Assembly: GCA_016801885.1 (NCBI GenBank)
Contig: CM028894.1
Location: forward strand, 10,795,241-10,859,240
Source: Toxotes chatareus
Taxonomy: Eukaryota; Chordata; Actinopteri; Toxotidae
Reading direction: 5' to 3'
DNA length: 64,000 nucleotides
This document shows, piece by piece, positions 35,985 through 48,835 of the stretch. The notes beneath the pieces were generated by a model. That model was not told the DNA's origin, did no database searches, and saw only the letters and a program-made list of their open reading frames with translations. A program made the position numbers and the translations under genes. How positions within the stretch are numbered: the stretch's first letter is position 1; each line of letters starts with the position of its first letter.

Positions 35985-36290
35985 ATTTACATTTCAATAA
36001 AAATCCATAGCATACATGCACTCAGTGCTACGAGCCAGCGTGGAGTTAAGTTTACAGCCCTTATGAGCCCTCTATATAATTTAATATCAGACCAATAAAC
36101 ATGTACTCTACAATAACCTGAGATTGGTGTAATCACAAACTTGGGGATGGCATCTCCCTTTTCAAATAGCACCATATCAGATGATATTAGCATCCACATA
36201 ACATTATGATCTGAGAGCCGCGCCCCAGGTCCTATAAAACTATTAGCGGGGGTATCATGCTGGTGATGCCTGCACCCCTGGGGGGTGGTA
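35985..36290. promoter_or_regulatory. Candidate conserved noncoding block
   Basis: Balanced, repeat-free sequence with many A/T-core motifs (for example ATGATATTAG at 36181-36190 and CTATTAGCGGGG near 36240), ending where C-rich and GT-rich sequence starts. Texture-based inference. Confidence 0.25.
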
Positions 36291-36440
36291 ACATCTGCCG
36301 GTGTGTGAGTGTGTGGGGAAGGAAACGAAACAAAGAGAGGAGAGAGAGAGTATGAGGCAGAAAGAGTGTGACGATGGGAGAAATATGCACATTAGATTCA
36401 CATAGAAGCTGATGTTGGCCATGCCAGAGCGGGTGTCAAC

Positions 36441-36494
36441 ATCTGTGTGTGTGTGTGTGTGTGAGTGTGTGACAGATACACACACACACACACA
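36441..36494. repeat. Facing (GT)n and (CA)n microsatellites
   Basis: A GT run (about 36441-36462) is followed after about 15 bp by a CA run (about 36477-36494), so the two can pair as a hairpin. Confidence 0.92.
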
Positions 36495-38412
36495 AGGAAG
36501 AGACATATAGAGGAAGCCACATGGTTCCAAGCCCATTAAGCTGCTCATTAGAGAGCCAGTCACAGATGGTGCTGCTCTTTACACCGCACTGGAAATGGTC
36601 TTAGAAAGCGTCCCATAGTCCCCTACAGCTTTACCATCCCTGTCCCACCCTCCCACACAGACACCGCCTCTCCACTCCTGAGGCCTACAGTAGTATAGTA
36701 TGTGTACATGCCTGTGTGTGGGTGTGCATACATGCATGTGTACCTCTGCATAAGCCCAGGTGTAACGGTGTAGTGCTATGCTGGCATTTTGAATGGGCTT
36801 TCACTTGTTCATGAATCTGTAACAAAAGTTTAGGCAGAGATTTTCCTGGTTTTCCCATTTTGCCCACATGGTGTGAATGCAACATGAAAGACCCTGAAAG
36901 TGCAGCAGCTAAACGTTATTGACTTGTGCTTTTCCTACTAGAACATGTTAAAATTTACTTTCCCTGCAGTTGGAGAAACACTTGACCAGTCAGAGTATAG
37001 GTGATTAAAAATGGGGTGACTGCACGCCTTCTTCTTATGTAGTTATGTAGCTACCTTCCTTAGCTAGATCCATGAAGAAAAGCAACACAAGAATGGCACT
37101 AAGTATGGATGAGACTAACTCAAAGGACACATGACTGTTACAGGCCATTACTTTTCCTGTCTTGTGTCCTTCATCACGATCTCAAAACATCTCCTTATTT
37201 GGTAGCTGACGCTTCAGGGTGGAAACGTGATGCTACAGTATCTGTGACAGACGGGACGAAAGAAAAGAGCCATTGCGGGCCTCTTCAGAGCAGGGCTCAG
37301 TGGGGAAAATGGGGCTAAACATCTTAACCCAGATAATTCCCCTGCCAAACAGCTGGCCCCTGCACCGCTGGCAGACTCTGCTAGATTGGACATATGCTCT
37401 CATTTCTGTCACTGTCCGCACCGTAAAGCTGATGTATGGGGAGTGTGCAGCTTGAGTGTGAACATGAGTGTGTGTGTGTGTGTGTGAGTGACAGTGTGCA
37501 TTTAAAGTGTTGTTGCACAGGCACCTCCACACCAAAAGTGTAAGATAGGTGGGATATTTATGTGCAGAGGGGTGTGTGTATGTGTGTGTGTGGGCGACAG
37601 ATGTTTGATGCCTGCATTATAGATCTCTCATATTGTCGGCCTGTCTGTCAGAAAATGAAACATCTCTATTAAATGCTGTGATGAGACAATGGAGGGCTGA
37701 TGTACAGTCACCTGCTCTATCAGAGATGGAATTCCTCATCTGCTCCAATTCTCTGCTTGAGAGCCCAGCAGTCTTCGCTCCCTCGTTTCATCGCCCCATA
37801 TCTCCCTTTAAAACCCCCTCCTCCTCCAACCTGTCTGCTCTGCTCCCCTTTCAGTGACTGCCTTATTTCTTTTTATCTCCACTTTTGTCCATCTTTGCCT
37901 TGTTTGCATTATTTTTTTCCCCTTTCCATCGAATTTGCTTGATTTCCCTTTCCTCCCAGATTTATTTCTCCCTCGTCTTCCTTGATCAATACATCTCTCA
38001 CTCTCTCTCTCCCTGCCTGTCTTTCTCTCTGACAGCTTCTTTCTTCCTGTCTGTCTCTATCTCTGCCTTGTGTAGGAGACAGGCCTAAAGGAGAGCACTA
38101 TCAGCCCTCTGCCTGTCTGTCTCCAGGGCAAGCAGCTGTGATGGGGCCTAATGCACTATTGATCCCTGTCACCCCTCAGAATATACCTGCTGATGCACAC
38201 ATGGGCATGCTCACACGCTCACGCGCACGCACGCACGCACACACACACACACACACAGCCCCTATAGAACTCACACTAACGCTGCTGTGTGCACACATAT
38301 ACGTGTATGGGAGTGTAAATATGCAATCACACACTCACACCTTCACACAGAGACACGTGGACGTGCAAGCAGGGTTAGAAGAGCAAACAAACATGAACAC
38401 AGGCTAGAAGGC

Positions 38413-38414
<2 letters not shown>
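36495..38414. other. Unique DNA with GT/CA patches and a pyrimidine-rich stretch
   Basis: GT tracts at about 37468-37486 and 37573-37590, pyrimidine-rich at 37770-38070, CA tract at about 38238-38257. Open frames through the pyrimidine stretch are compositional. Confidence 0.5.

Positions 38415-38441
<27 letters not shown>
38415..38441. repeat. (CA)n microsatellite
   Basis: About 13 uninterrupted CA units. Confidence 0.96.
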
Positions 38442-38443
<2 letters not shown>

Positions 38444-41049
38444 CAGAAGAAGAATGGCCCTTGCTAGGGATGTTTGACCCCAAACGTACGCTGATATGTC
38501 AGTATCATAATAGCAGTACAGTATAGTAGTACAGTTACAGCAAGTAACCTCTGAGGACAAGAGGTGACCATTTCTCTTACATGCAGTGATAAACATCAGA
38601 GATGTGAGGACCAGAATTGCCTTCCCTTGTACCTCTCCATCTCTTCCATCACTCATCTCTGTCTTTTTCTTCTCAGCTATTCACTCTTTGTTTTCTTTGT
38701 CAGAGTGGTAACTGCAGCACATGGTTGATTTCAGACTGCAGTGGTGTTAGTGAATGGGATTTGATTTACTGTAGCAGTGTGTTTTGAATACCTAAAAGTC
38801 CCACAGATTACTTGTCAGTCTAACAGGATGTGTGACACCGTGATGTTTATTCTGTTTTTGGTGCACCTTTTCTGTTTTTTGATGAATCACCAACAGAAAA
38901 ACAGACATTTGAATCTCAAAAAACTATTCTTTCCTAAACTGTCCACTGGGGCTCATCTCTCAGTCATGTAAAATGATGACAGCCTTTGAAACTTTAAACT
39001 CAGAATATGATTTCACATCACGTCATCGGTTTTACACAACAAATATAACATCATCTTCATTTCTTGCATGAAAAACAAACTAAATTAATCACGAAAACTG
39101 GAATAAAGCCCTGAGAAGCTTCTGAAAAACACACAATAATATGCTTTTAGCTCATCATCGGATCCTCTAATGTACCATACTATCATTGCACGTCATATAG
39201 CTCATTATAGCTTCATGCTTACATTTAAATGAAACCAATTTGCATTAATGCTTTGTTCTAAGTATCTTTTCCTGTCTCAGGCTCATCTCTGGTTGAGAAG
39301 TAATTTCTGTAAACCCATGAGAGAACACCAATCTGGGGAAAAGACCTATTTATCCCACACAGTATGTTATAGTAATCCAGCTGTCTCACACACTGTGTAC
39401 TATAAAGATGCGTAGCTTCCAGAAAATAGGAAACCTAATGAAATATGATGTACATGTGTATGGGATTTCTGAGATTTACCCCCTTAAGTCACCACTGAGT
39501 GGAAGGTGGGAGGAATAATCCATTGTCTTTTCATTGTATGTTAAACACAAGAGTGAGCACCAGGGAAGGAATCTTTGACACAAGCTGAATACATAACGCT
39601 GATGGATGGGGAATAGGTAGTGTGTTCATTTCTCAACATGCTCCCACGCTGGATGAATGTGAGGCGATGCCTGAGGTCTTAAGACATACGGAGGCGTGGA
39701 TCTGAGCTGATTGATAATACGCCTCAAAGACAGAGATGCAATATATGCAAAAACACGCACACACTGTCCAATTTTGCATTTCTTCCATGCCATGGTCACT
39801 TTTGGTTTAGGTATCATAAAACGTTGAAGAAAGTTACTTCTTGTTTGAATCCACTGATGTCTACAGATATAATTTCCTTAGTTGAAGCTTTGAACCACAT
39901 TAGTTGTTCATGAACTGGATTTTTACGTTGGTTGCTTGAGAATTCACATTATTGTTGCTCTCCGGCTGCCATACTGTGAGAACAGATGTTTTCAGGAACA
40001 AGTTTCTGACTTGAAAAAGCTTTTGCACGTGGTTAACTTTTTAGTGACTTGATCTCAATTTAGCAGATGCTTCTGAAATGCATTTACATGTGTACATTTA
40101 TAAGCATATGCCTGGTCCTGTGATAATGGTGCAAATGAACTGTTTATCTTTCGTTCTTTCATGTCTCTCTCTGTGTCTCTTGCTTTCTGTCTCTGTCGCT
40201 CTGCTGTCTCTGATGGATGACTCTTAGTCATCGTCCGCAGAGATCAGTATACAGTCTGGGCCTCCCTCAGCCCCAGTGAATTAAGGGCAGCTGGGAGTGC
40301 AGTGATGGGATCAATACATCAGACCAATAGAAGATGCTGAGAAAGAAATGTTTTTTGCCTCTGTTTTGTTGTGTGTATAAGCATGTCTGTGGATTTGTGT
40401 GGTTGGATTTCAGTATCAATGTATATCTGTTTTTTTGTGAGTGTATCGCAGGTCGAGACTGCGTTGACACGACTTCCCCTAATGCCCACTTTCCCTCGTC
40501 AGCGTCTTCCGGGCAGAGACGACAAATCATTACCCCCTCTGTTTTTCTGCCTTCTCTCCTTCTATTCCGTCTATTCTGTAAACCCAAAGTGCTGCTGTGG
40601 CAGTTTGTGGGATTAATTAGTAAACACAAAGTGCTAAGTGGAAAATCTTTGCAGTGACAGACACAGTTTGGTTACAATGATTGATGGTGAAGAGAAAACA
40701 TGTGAGAAGGTGTGTTGCTCATTAATGAACTTCAGAGAAGCTGCTGGGACTGGATCCGTGGACAGGATTGTAGATTGAAAACACACACAGGACCCGTTCG
40801 CTGCAAATATACTTAGAAGAAAGGATATTAGGATATTATTATTATATTCAGGGGCTTATTCACCCACTGATTTCATGCATTTTGGGTAAAAAAAAAAAAT
40901 CTTTAACTTTAGTTTGAGCCATGCTGTGCCATCAGGACAAGCAAGTTAAAGCCAAAACAGTCATCACTTTGTATGATACCACAGTGGAGGAGACCTCTGT
41001 TCTTACATTTCAGAACAGTGTTCTTTGCCATGAAGGATCTGATATTGCC
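38442..41049. other. Unique DNA, no gene seen
   Basis: Mostly unique. A pyrimidine tract at 40150-40215 precedes a CAG and a short exon-like stretch (40241-40275), treated as a low-confidence finding and not as a gene. Confidence 0.45.
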
Positions 41050-41403
41050 TGTTTGCCGCCTGTTTGATTACCTGGCCCCGCCCTAATGTGTTGCACCTGT
41101 TTCCCATTGTCTCTCCACCCCCTCTTGTATTTAAGTCGTGTCTTCCCCTTTGTTCCCTGCCAGTTTGTCTTCGTCCTTGTGGCAAGCGTTCCAGCAGTAT
41201 TTTCCTCATGTGTTTTCTAGTGTTTTTCGACCCAGTTTTTTCCCCTTGTGTTTCTCGAGTTTGCCTAACGATTTGGATACCTTTGCCTTATTCTCCTGAC
41301 CACCGTGTACCGACCCCTGCTTGTGAATAAACCTCCCTTTACTCACCTGAGCCAGCGTTGAGTTGTTGCATTTGAGTCCCCGGTCCGAGCCTGGCCTGAT
41401 ACA
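41050..41403 (+). mobile_element. LTR (probably solo) of a Ty3/Gypsy-type element
   Basis: Features appear in LTR order: a GCCCCGCCCTAATG block then CACCTGTTTCCC (about 41080-41105), a TATA-like GTATTTAAGTC (41128-41138), and an AATAAA signal (41327-41332). The unit ends in CTGATACA at 41403. The block order matches the LTRs at 28.04, 51.39 and 52.66 kb, but this is a different subfamily. The left edge is unresolved; it may begin upstream, for example at TGTTC (40998). No flanking duplication was found. No gag or pol sequence adjoins it. Confidence 0.65.
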
Positions 41404-42467
41404 GCTCTGTTTGCCTATCTGTGAAAGTCACCGCACGCCACTGAGTTTGAAAAACTTTGCACTCAACTTTGTGCACGGATGAACTCCTAACTCCTCGAGG
41501 AGCAAGTCTTTTTACTCTTTTATGAGTATTGAGAGGCACAAGGATGAAAAACATCCCAGGCTTCAGATCAGTAAATACGTAAGGAAGTTTCATGAATCAC
41601 ATACTCACTTACCGACTCACATCAAATGAGTCACACCATAGAAGTCACATTGAAGTGATGTAGACAAAGAGAAGCAGATGAGTTAGAAGAGCTTTTGAGC
41701 CTTGAGAGGGCTGAGATGTAGACTGTGCAAAGAGGGCTTCAACTTACTATGAACTCAGATTCAAGTTTCACATCTCAGTGTTCAAGGATTTTTTACAAAT
41801 ACAGTAGTAATGCTGTAGCATTTGCATAAATAAAATATGAATAAGAATCAGACAAGCAGCTTCCCTCCTTAAATTTTCATTTTTCATACAAAGAATGAAA
41901 TAAATGGTATGAAATAAGTTAATAAGTGATTCAGTTCATCGCTGAGAAGATGGGTAAACGTCACTACGGCAAAATACATTTTAAAATCGATCTGTTGCAG
42001 CTGGTGAAAGAACAGAAAGCACTCGTCTTCCTTCACATCACTACTTTTCCGCTGTTCCACTCCTCTCGTGCAGCAGCTGACATGAACATAACAATTTGGG
42101 GGTTTTTTTCTGTAAAAATGTTCTGTCATGTCTGAATAAAGCCGTGAAAACACTCAGGTAAAGGACACCTGCTGTGTGTCTGAATAACTAAAATCCCACC
42201 ACTTTAACAAATATATGACAACAGCAATGTTCCTCCTCCATGTCTGAAAAAGGCTTTAATCTCATGCTGAGCACAGAGATGAAATAATATTAAAGACTTT
42301 ATATGTAATGTGCGGGTTGGAGACAAGATCTAGAGATATTTCTTACACACATCTCCAGTGTTGGCATTGCTCTGACTTTAATTGCTGTAGAGATACTGAA
42401 GGGGGAAGTCTGTACTTTCTCATGCTCCTTGAATGTTGGTTGTTCCATGCTTGGAGAGGGGATATCC

Positions 42468-42469
<2 letters not shown>
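41404..42469. other. Unique DNA, no gene seen
   Basis: Overlapping open frames at 41884-42153 (-) and 41926-42135 (+) have no recognisable domain. An AATAAA occurs near 42137 but without an upstream gene. Confidence 0.4.

Positions 42470-42503
<34 letters not shown>
42470..42503. repeat. (CA)n microsatellite
   Basis: About 17 CA units, then a further interrupted CA patch to 42524. Confidence 0.96.
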
Positions 42504-42506
<3 letters not shown>

Positions 42507-43763
42507 CGCACTCACACACACACAAGTGTTTGAACGTGAGGCGCAAGTTTGTTTACAGTTCCACTTTCCGAGTGTTTGTGCTCCGCTGTGCTTCAGTGAT
42601 TGGGGAGCGTCGGAAATCACCACTGAGCACGAGCAGTAGATGATTACTCTGTTTCTGTGTTTACTACCTGGCTCCTATAGGACAGACAAACAGAGGGGAA
42701 CTGGGATGCAAAGACACACGTGGGCTTCTTAAACATGCACACTGCACAAAAGCTTTTCATGCACACAGACACACACTCACATACTTCTGAGACACACACT
42801 CCTCTGCTGGCTGCTGGGCGGTGTGCAACCGGGGGCTTGTTTGTTTGGTTTCCAATGCAGAGGAAATCAAGCTCAAATGCTGTGAGGGCATGACTGTTTA
42901 GCTAAACGCATATTCAAACACACGAGTGATGAGGTGTGTGTAATTACCCATACACACACACACACACACACACGCAAGCAAACACAGCTATTGTATGTTC
43001 AGTGAGCACAGATTGCTGCTGAGCTCCAGCTGGTATCAAGGGGACATTTTTTGATAAATTGTTCAGTCAAATTAATAACTAGAGTCCTCTAATGACACAA
43101 TTTGTTCCCTCAAATTAATCGTGTAGCAGTAACAACTAAAATTACAGGTTTTTATGGCTAGTTGAGTCATTTCAGGAGGAGCACCCAGAGTTTTATTGTC
43201 AGGCAAATAGCTATAATACCATGTAATAAAGTGAATGTGGTGAGCAATTATGAAGAGATGTTCATATTTTTTTTTTTAAGTTTTTGCTTTAATCTTGAAA
43301 TAAAATACATGGATTTGAGACTGAAAGTTTACTCTTGACCACAAGGTGCACTCAGTAGCTGTTCAGGAGCTTTTGATCCTGTTACATGATCTTCATCAGT
43401 TGATTTAGTCGCCCAGTTGTGATGTTTGATGTTTCTTGACCTGAAACAGCCGACCTTTCGCTGATCTTTGATTCACTGATCCATTTCCATAAACTCATTA
43501 AAACTCTTAAGCTTTTGTAAGTTAATGTAAAACCTGGTCGTAGAACTTAATGCATGTGCTGCTGTGTGTGTGACAGTGTACGTGTGTGCATACTTGATTT
43601 GTGGATTTTTGTGCTGGCTGCTATTTACAAGCACTTTGTGTGTGGACTTACAGTAATTGTGTGCCTGTATTTGATTATTTTTGTTTGCCAGTGTGACTGT
43701 GTTCCTCCATTTAAGCACAGTGTGTGACCATCCCAGTGCATTTGCCCCATGCCTCATTGCGTG

Positions 43764-43766
<3 letters not shown>
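42504..43766. other. Unique DNA with CA patches
   Basis: CA tract at about 42953-42973. The stretch 43337-43420 has the feel of a fish repeat (see rejected list). No gene. Confidence 0.4.

Positions 43767-43815
<49 letters not shown>
43767..43815. repeat. Longest (GT)n microsatellite in the window
   Basis: About 24 uninterrupted GT units. Confidence 0.98.
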
Positions 43816-43816
<1 letters not shown>

Positions 43817-46142
43817 CTATGCGTGCCTGGGTTGAGGTGACTGTGTGTTGACTTTTTGTTTTTGTTTGCATGTGCGTGGTAATGACCTGCAGGTCATGGA
43901 AACCAGGTAGTGGTGACACTGCAGTGTCATCCCAGTCAGGAGCTCCTGCCCTCCCCGTGTCACCCACTGCTGATGTTAGGGTGACCCTCACTTCACCTCC
44001 TCTGTCTTCAAATCCACCCACACCTTGTTCTTCTCTTCTTGTCCTCATTATCCCCCTTTTCCTTTCCTCTATTTTGCTTCTTTCTGTTCTTGAACCACCC
44101 CTTTTCTCCGTCTTCCTCCTCCTCCTCTCTTTTGTTTCCCCTGTCTTTTGACTCTCATGCCTCCCCCCCTCCACTGAGGATGACTCAAGTACATTTCTCT
44201 GATAAACTTTACCCTCTCTCTCTTTCATCTCCAACCATTGCCAAACACAGAAGAAATAAAAGACAAACAGAGCTGGACAGACAGCGAGCCAGAATGAACA
44301 GACGCAAATATTTTGTGCCGTAAATGTTTATTCAGGCATTGGCAGGCTCTGGTGGAGTGACCTCATCAGGCCCACACACACACACAGATCAAAGTGTCTT
44401 TTGTAATAATCAGTTCACCTTGTTCAGAATAGCTAGCTTTTCAAAAGTAGGATAACAGAGATTTTCATGGCATCTGTTCTGTGTATACATGTTCACGTAA
44501 CCCCACTGTATATAATATGTTACATGACTCTGCTTGAGTAACATGCACACACATTCGCATGCATGCATGCACACACAGACACACATACACTCACACACAC
44601 ATTCACAACAGCTTTTTCCAAAAACACACAGATCCAGAAGCAGTCGTTGGTCATTGTTATGAAGACACAGCCTGTGGTGAACTCAGTGAACCAGAAAAAC
44701 AATTGGCTCAGACTTCCTGCTGGCTTCCTCTGTAGTGGGGCAGGCCCCTAACACTACTACTACTCACACACACACGCACACACATAGAGAATGCAGGGTG
44801 ACAAGCCCGAGTGTCTTCCCGCCATCCTGTTTTCTAGCCAGAGTTTATTTTGGTCATGTGCCGGATCCGTGCTGCACAGGAAGGGGTAGCCTCATTGCGT
44901 GTCTATGTGTGTGTGTTTGTGTGGAGGATGGGGAAATTCAGAAGAAAATTCCTCTGTCCGTCATAATATAAACAAGTCCATATTTGGGACCACTGCTTGC
45001 ACGGGGCTCAGTGTAAACGGACACATGCATCAACAACTCACAACTCACTTTCCACCAACACGTCTCTTTTAGCTTATGTTGTTATGAAAGCTGACAACTG
45101 ATTAAGATACTCTAAAGAAATCACTGAAATTCTTTCCAGCTGTTGTGTCTACTACTGCTTTAACTATCATGGTACGCATGAGTACAATGCAGGAATTCTT
45201 ACCCTCCTTACCTTGACAACTTTGAGTAAGTCGTCTGTGATTGGTCATGGCATGAGAACGTGCAGTTTTCATAGGAATTGTTTTTTCATCAAATGAAAAC
45301 TGTTCTTGGTAAATGGGACTCCGAGGCCTTGTTCAGACAGACAAAACACAGAAAAAAATGCAGCCGCTCTATTCAGTTCATTTAACTCCACCGCACTGAT
45401 GAAGCAGGGGTGATGACGCACAGGTCAAAACTCAGTGTTGGCTGGCAAAAAAACATTTTGTACCTTGTTCAGCCAATCAAGTGTGTGCACATTCTGCGTT
45501 TCTACTGATAAAATAATTGTTGCTGTCAAAACTTTATGCATAACTTGCAGTACTGCACCGCTGTGAAGTTTTTTGGCATCTGATGAGCCTTTAGACTAAT
45601 GGACTGATGCTCAAATTGACCTTCCTTTGTTTGTTGCATTGTCTCTCCTGAACCTGAAGCAGCATTCGGGAAAAATGTAAATGTTGAATTTTTAAAATGT
45701 CATCTTTCAGTGCTGCGAGCACCACAGACAAAAATTCCCCACCTCTATTACACTGGGGTGGAGGCAGAAATCTAAGAGAGAGGCGGATATCAAAAATCCT
45801 TGGCAAACAAAACTATATGCTCAGCTAGATACCACAGGGAGTAAAGAGGAAGATATGTTTTTTTCCTGTGATATGGGTGAACCGACCTCTTTAAAACCCC
45901 TTTTAAACTCATACTTCAAAGACTGTTTCCCAGGTTTTGACACCTTTAAAGTAGCTGAATGTGCAGCTGTTAAGACTTTCATTTTTAAAGATTTTGATTG
46001 TTTTATGACTCACTGTTTTACTACTCTTTTGCACTTTACATTCAAGGACAAACCTAGAAATCCAGAAATGTTTAACTGGATGTTCAACCAGGGCCCAGAT
46101 AACAACTATCTACCTCTGTGACTGTTAACTTTATGACCGATG
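43816..46142. other. Unique DNA with a pyrimidine-rich patch and short CA tracts
   Basis: Pyrimidine-rich at about 43985-44180; CA patches at 44371-44385, 44570-44602 and 44763-44785. An 88-codon frame (45855-46121, +) has no recognisable domain. Confidence 0.45.
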
Positions 46143-46200
46143 CTGTTACTACTATAACAGCACCCACTACTACGACTACTAAAGCATCTACTTGTACTAC
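46143..46200. repeat. Imperfect (ACT)n trinucleotide repeat
   Basis: Degenerate ACT/TAC steps. Its decay suggests age. Confidence 0.65.
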
Positions 46201-46775
46201 TTGTATGAGCACTGTTAGCTAACAAGTCATTTGACTGCATCAGCAGACACTACTAAAATCATGCTGGTTCCTTTGCCAGAGGGCTGTTACTGTGTTTGCA
46301 CAGAGTGAATTAAAAATGACTAACACACCCACAAAAACCCTTCTGTCTTTTAACATGACTCAGCATTCAGTCAATGTTGAGAATGATTCATTCACAAAGC
46401 ACCATGGTTGCTGTTTGTTTGATGGCCTTTCTACTGAGCCTCACTGACTCACCGTGCTTAATTAACAGCGAGAGCTCTGAATAGACAGTGAGGATTTTTA
46501 TGTAAGAAACACACCATCTTGTCAGCCCGCTGCTTGTCACAAACTGAGCCTGCAGACCAGAACGTCCCATCCCTTGTCATTAAGACTAAGCAGATTTGCC
46601 ATAATGTCTCAAATTAAATTCTGGGTTACAGTGAAATCCAAATGGTCTCCTAAATAACAGTGAACACTATGTCCAAAGAAATCTGTTTTCCCCATGATGA
46701 ATGCACAGAAACAACACACCTTGATGTAAACGATCAGAACTGGCTTACACTTAAACACTTCCTTATCTTCACTTT

Positions 46776-46862
46776 GTTTAGCTTAGCTTAGCATTAAGAA
46801 TGCAGGGGTAGACAGTGAAGTTGGCTGGCTCCAAATTGCATAAAATGTCAAACTGTTCTCTT
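46776..46862 (-). repeat. Dispersed family B, minus-strand copy
   Basis: The reverse complement begins gagaacagtttgacatttta, matching the family B core at 6591 and 10361, and ends with a taatgctaagctaagctaaa block that matches the fold-back copy at 6.7 kb. Confidence 0.75.
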
Positions 46863-48105
46863 ACCATGTGCTTAAAATTTAAATTCAGACATACTTTCTC
46901 CTGTTTATTCAGATGCTGGAACCACACAATTTATATATATAGAATTAAGAAGCTTTTAATGAATGCTTTCAGGGAGCATCCAGCATGAACACTCATCACA
47001 GTGTCTCCACAGCAGCTGCGGGACATAACCATTCAGGGGGAAACACTAGTGTGATGTACACTCGGGCTATAGCTGCTCCATGGTTGGGCAGGCAGTGGTG
47101 TGCTGACCTCACACCATGCTCCATTTCCTGTTTTCCCCAGTGCCTGTGTCAGCACGGGTAATAGTACCCAGGATACTGCTCATACTACTCATGCATGTAC
47201 TGTATGTATGCATGCATTATAGATGCAAATATTTAGTTTACACATGAATTAAAGCTGCTATTCTCCACTGCCACTATCATCCGTCCTGCCCTATATAAAA
47301 GGATTCATATTATAAATAGCACCGGCTCCATAGAATGGAGCTTGCCAAGATGCCTGGATGACTTAGAAAAAACATTTTTTAAGGTCACAAAATTGTTTTT
47401 GTTTTATGAATTTTTTTCCCCAATCTGAGTGTTTTCCAACACACTGAACAGTTTCCAGTCCACGCCCAGCAAGCTTCATCCATCAACTTCTGACAATGAT
47501 TTGGACCATAAATAGATAAAGTGGAGTTCAGCTCTCTAGAGAGGATATGACATCGAGGAAGACTATAGTTAGACCACGGAAGTCCTTGAAGTGCAGCTTA
47601 TGTCAGCGTAAAAAACACCAGTTTACCTGCACAATAAGAAAAGGTTGCACCAACACGGGCGATTTCATTACAAACTTCACTGAACACTGAACACTGGGTA
47701 ACAGCTAAACAAATGGTTATACTTTCATGGGGTCCACATGCATTTAAACTCTACACCCTGTGTAGAGCTATGTGTGTGTGTGTAATTGCTTGTGAGTGTG
47801 TATTCAGTCTCTGTGTGATCATATTGTAAGAAGCTGTTGTTAGCATGCAGATTCCATGGGACTTTCTAGTGCACTCGCCATTGTTTTCATGAAGAGAGAG
47901 GGTCAGAAGGCCACTGAGGTCAGATGAGAGTTCAGTACAAACACACCCATCCACTCACATGTGCACGTGCACACACACACACACGCACTCACTCTACGCT
48001 TGTTCCCTTTGTGTCCAGTGGTCACCCTGTGATGCATTTGACGTCCTGTTTTTCCCCATCTTAATGAGTTTCAACACCCTGGTTAACAAATATACACGGT
48101 ATGTG
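46863..48105. other. Unique DNA, no gene seen
   Basis: GT-rich patch near 47770-47800 and a CA patch near 47970-47984. Confidence 0.45.

Positions 48106-48147
<42 letters not shown>
48106..48147. repeat. (CA)n microsatellite
   Basis: About 21 uninterrupted CA units. Confidence 0.98.
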
Positions 48148-48149
<2 letters not shown>

Positions 48150-48689
48150 GTTAAAACCCAGGAACATGGTGTCAAGGAAGCGAACAGTACTAATGGAGTA
48201 AATATTTCCTTGTGTTATCACATCCAAAACTTCCCTAGTTATGCAAGAGAAAATAAAAACCTTCTAAATAAAAAATCAGCACTCTGTTTTAAGGTCAACA
48301 GCTTCCCCTGGAGACGAGTCCCATACCTGATCATACTCAGGAAAAAAGCTTGAATGGATCTGTGTCTTTCACAGTTCTTGTTGCCTACACTGTTAGTTAC
48401 CATTCATAGTTACTGTTATCAACTTATTGAATGAAAAGGTGAATGGAATGTGAACTGGCCTTGAGGTTTAAGTTTAGCATCAGCATGAATGAGAACCTCA
48501 ACTGAATCCAATGAAATTATCAAATGCATTTTTACTTCTTTTTTTTTTTTACAGTTGTAGTTTGTGTACATCTTTTAGCAAGCAGGTCAACACTCCTACT
48601 CAAAGATGCTTATCACATTTTGCATAAGTACATATGCTGTAAACCAAGACATAATACAACATGATACAAAAAAGGGTATTGAATAAAAG
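48148..48689. other. Unique DNA, no gene seen
   Basis: T run near 48539-48550. Nothing else is recognised. Confidence 0.5.
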
Positions 48690-48835
48690 TCAATTCTTGT
48701 CATCTCCTGGGGACCATGTAGAAAGGTCCACGTCATAGTTTTTGAGATATGTCAGTCCAGATCAAAGCTGTGGACCTACTGGCTGAGAGACTGACGTTGC
48801 CATCCCTAGATCCACGCCACAAGCAAGGATGAAAA
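48690..48835. repeat. Dispersed repeat family C, copy 2 (inverted relative to copy 1)
   Basis: Contains a ctcctggggaccatg block, tagtttttgagatatgtcag (48736-48755) and a gttgccatccctaga block, in the order expected for family C. Its core matches copy 1 (18808) in reverse complement at 26 of 29 positions. Confidence 0.75.

Noticed and set aside
40070..40120. Possible copy of the 'ttagcagatgctt' fish repeat
   Set aside because: Only a short, weak match; could be chance.
43337..43420. Stretch that feels like a fish repeat (cttcatcagttgatt)
   Set aside because: I could not recall a specific family and found no second copy in the window.
43473..44234. 253-codon open frame on the - strand, the longest in the window
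   Set aside because: It runs through the long GT/CA tract (poly His-Thr) and a purine-rich stretch (Arg/Glu/Lys), with no recognisable domain. This is compositional.
45299..45640. Possible nonautonomous DNA transposon
   Set aside because: The left edge has a transposon-like feel, but I could not find matching inverted ends or a target duplication.
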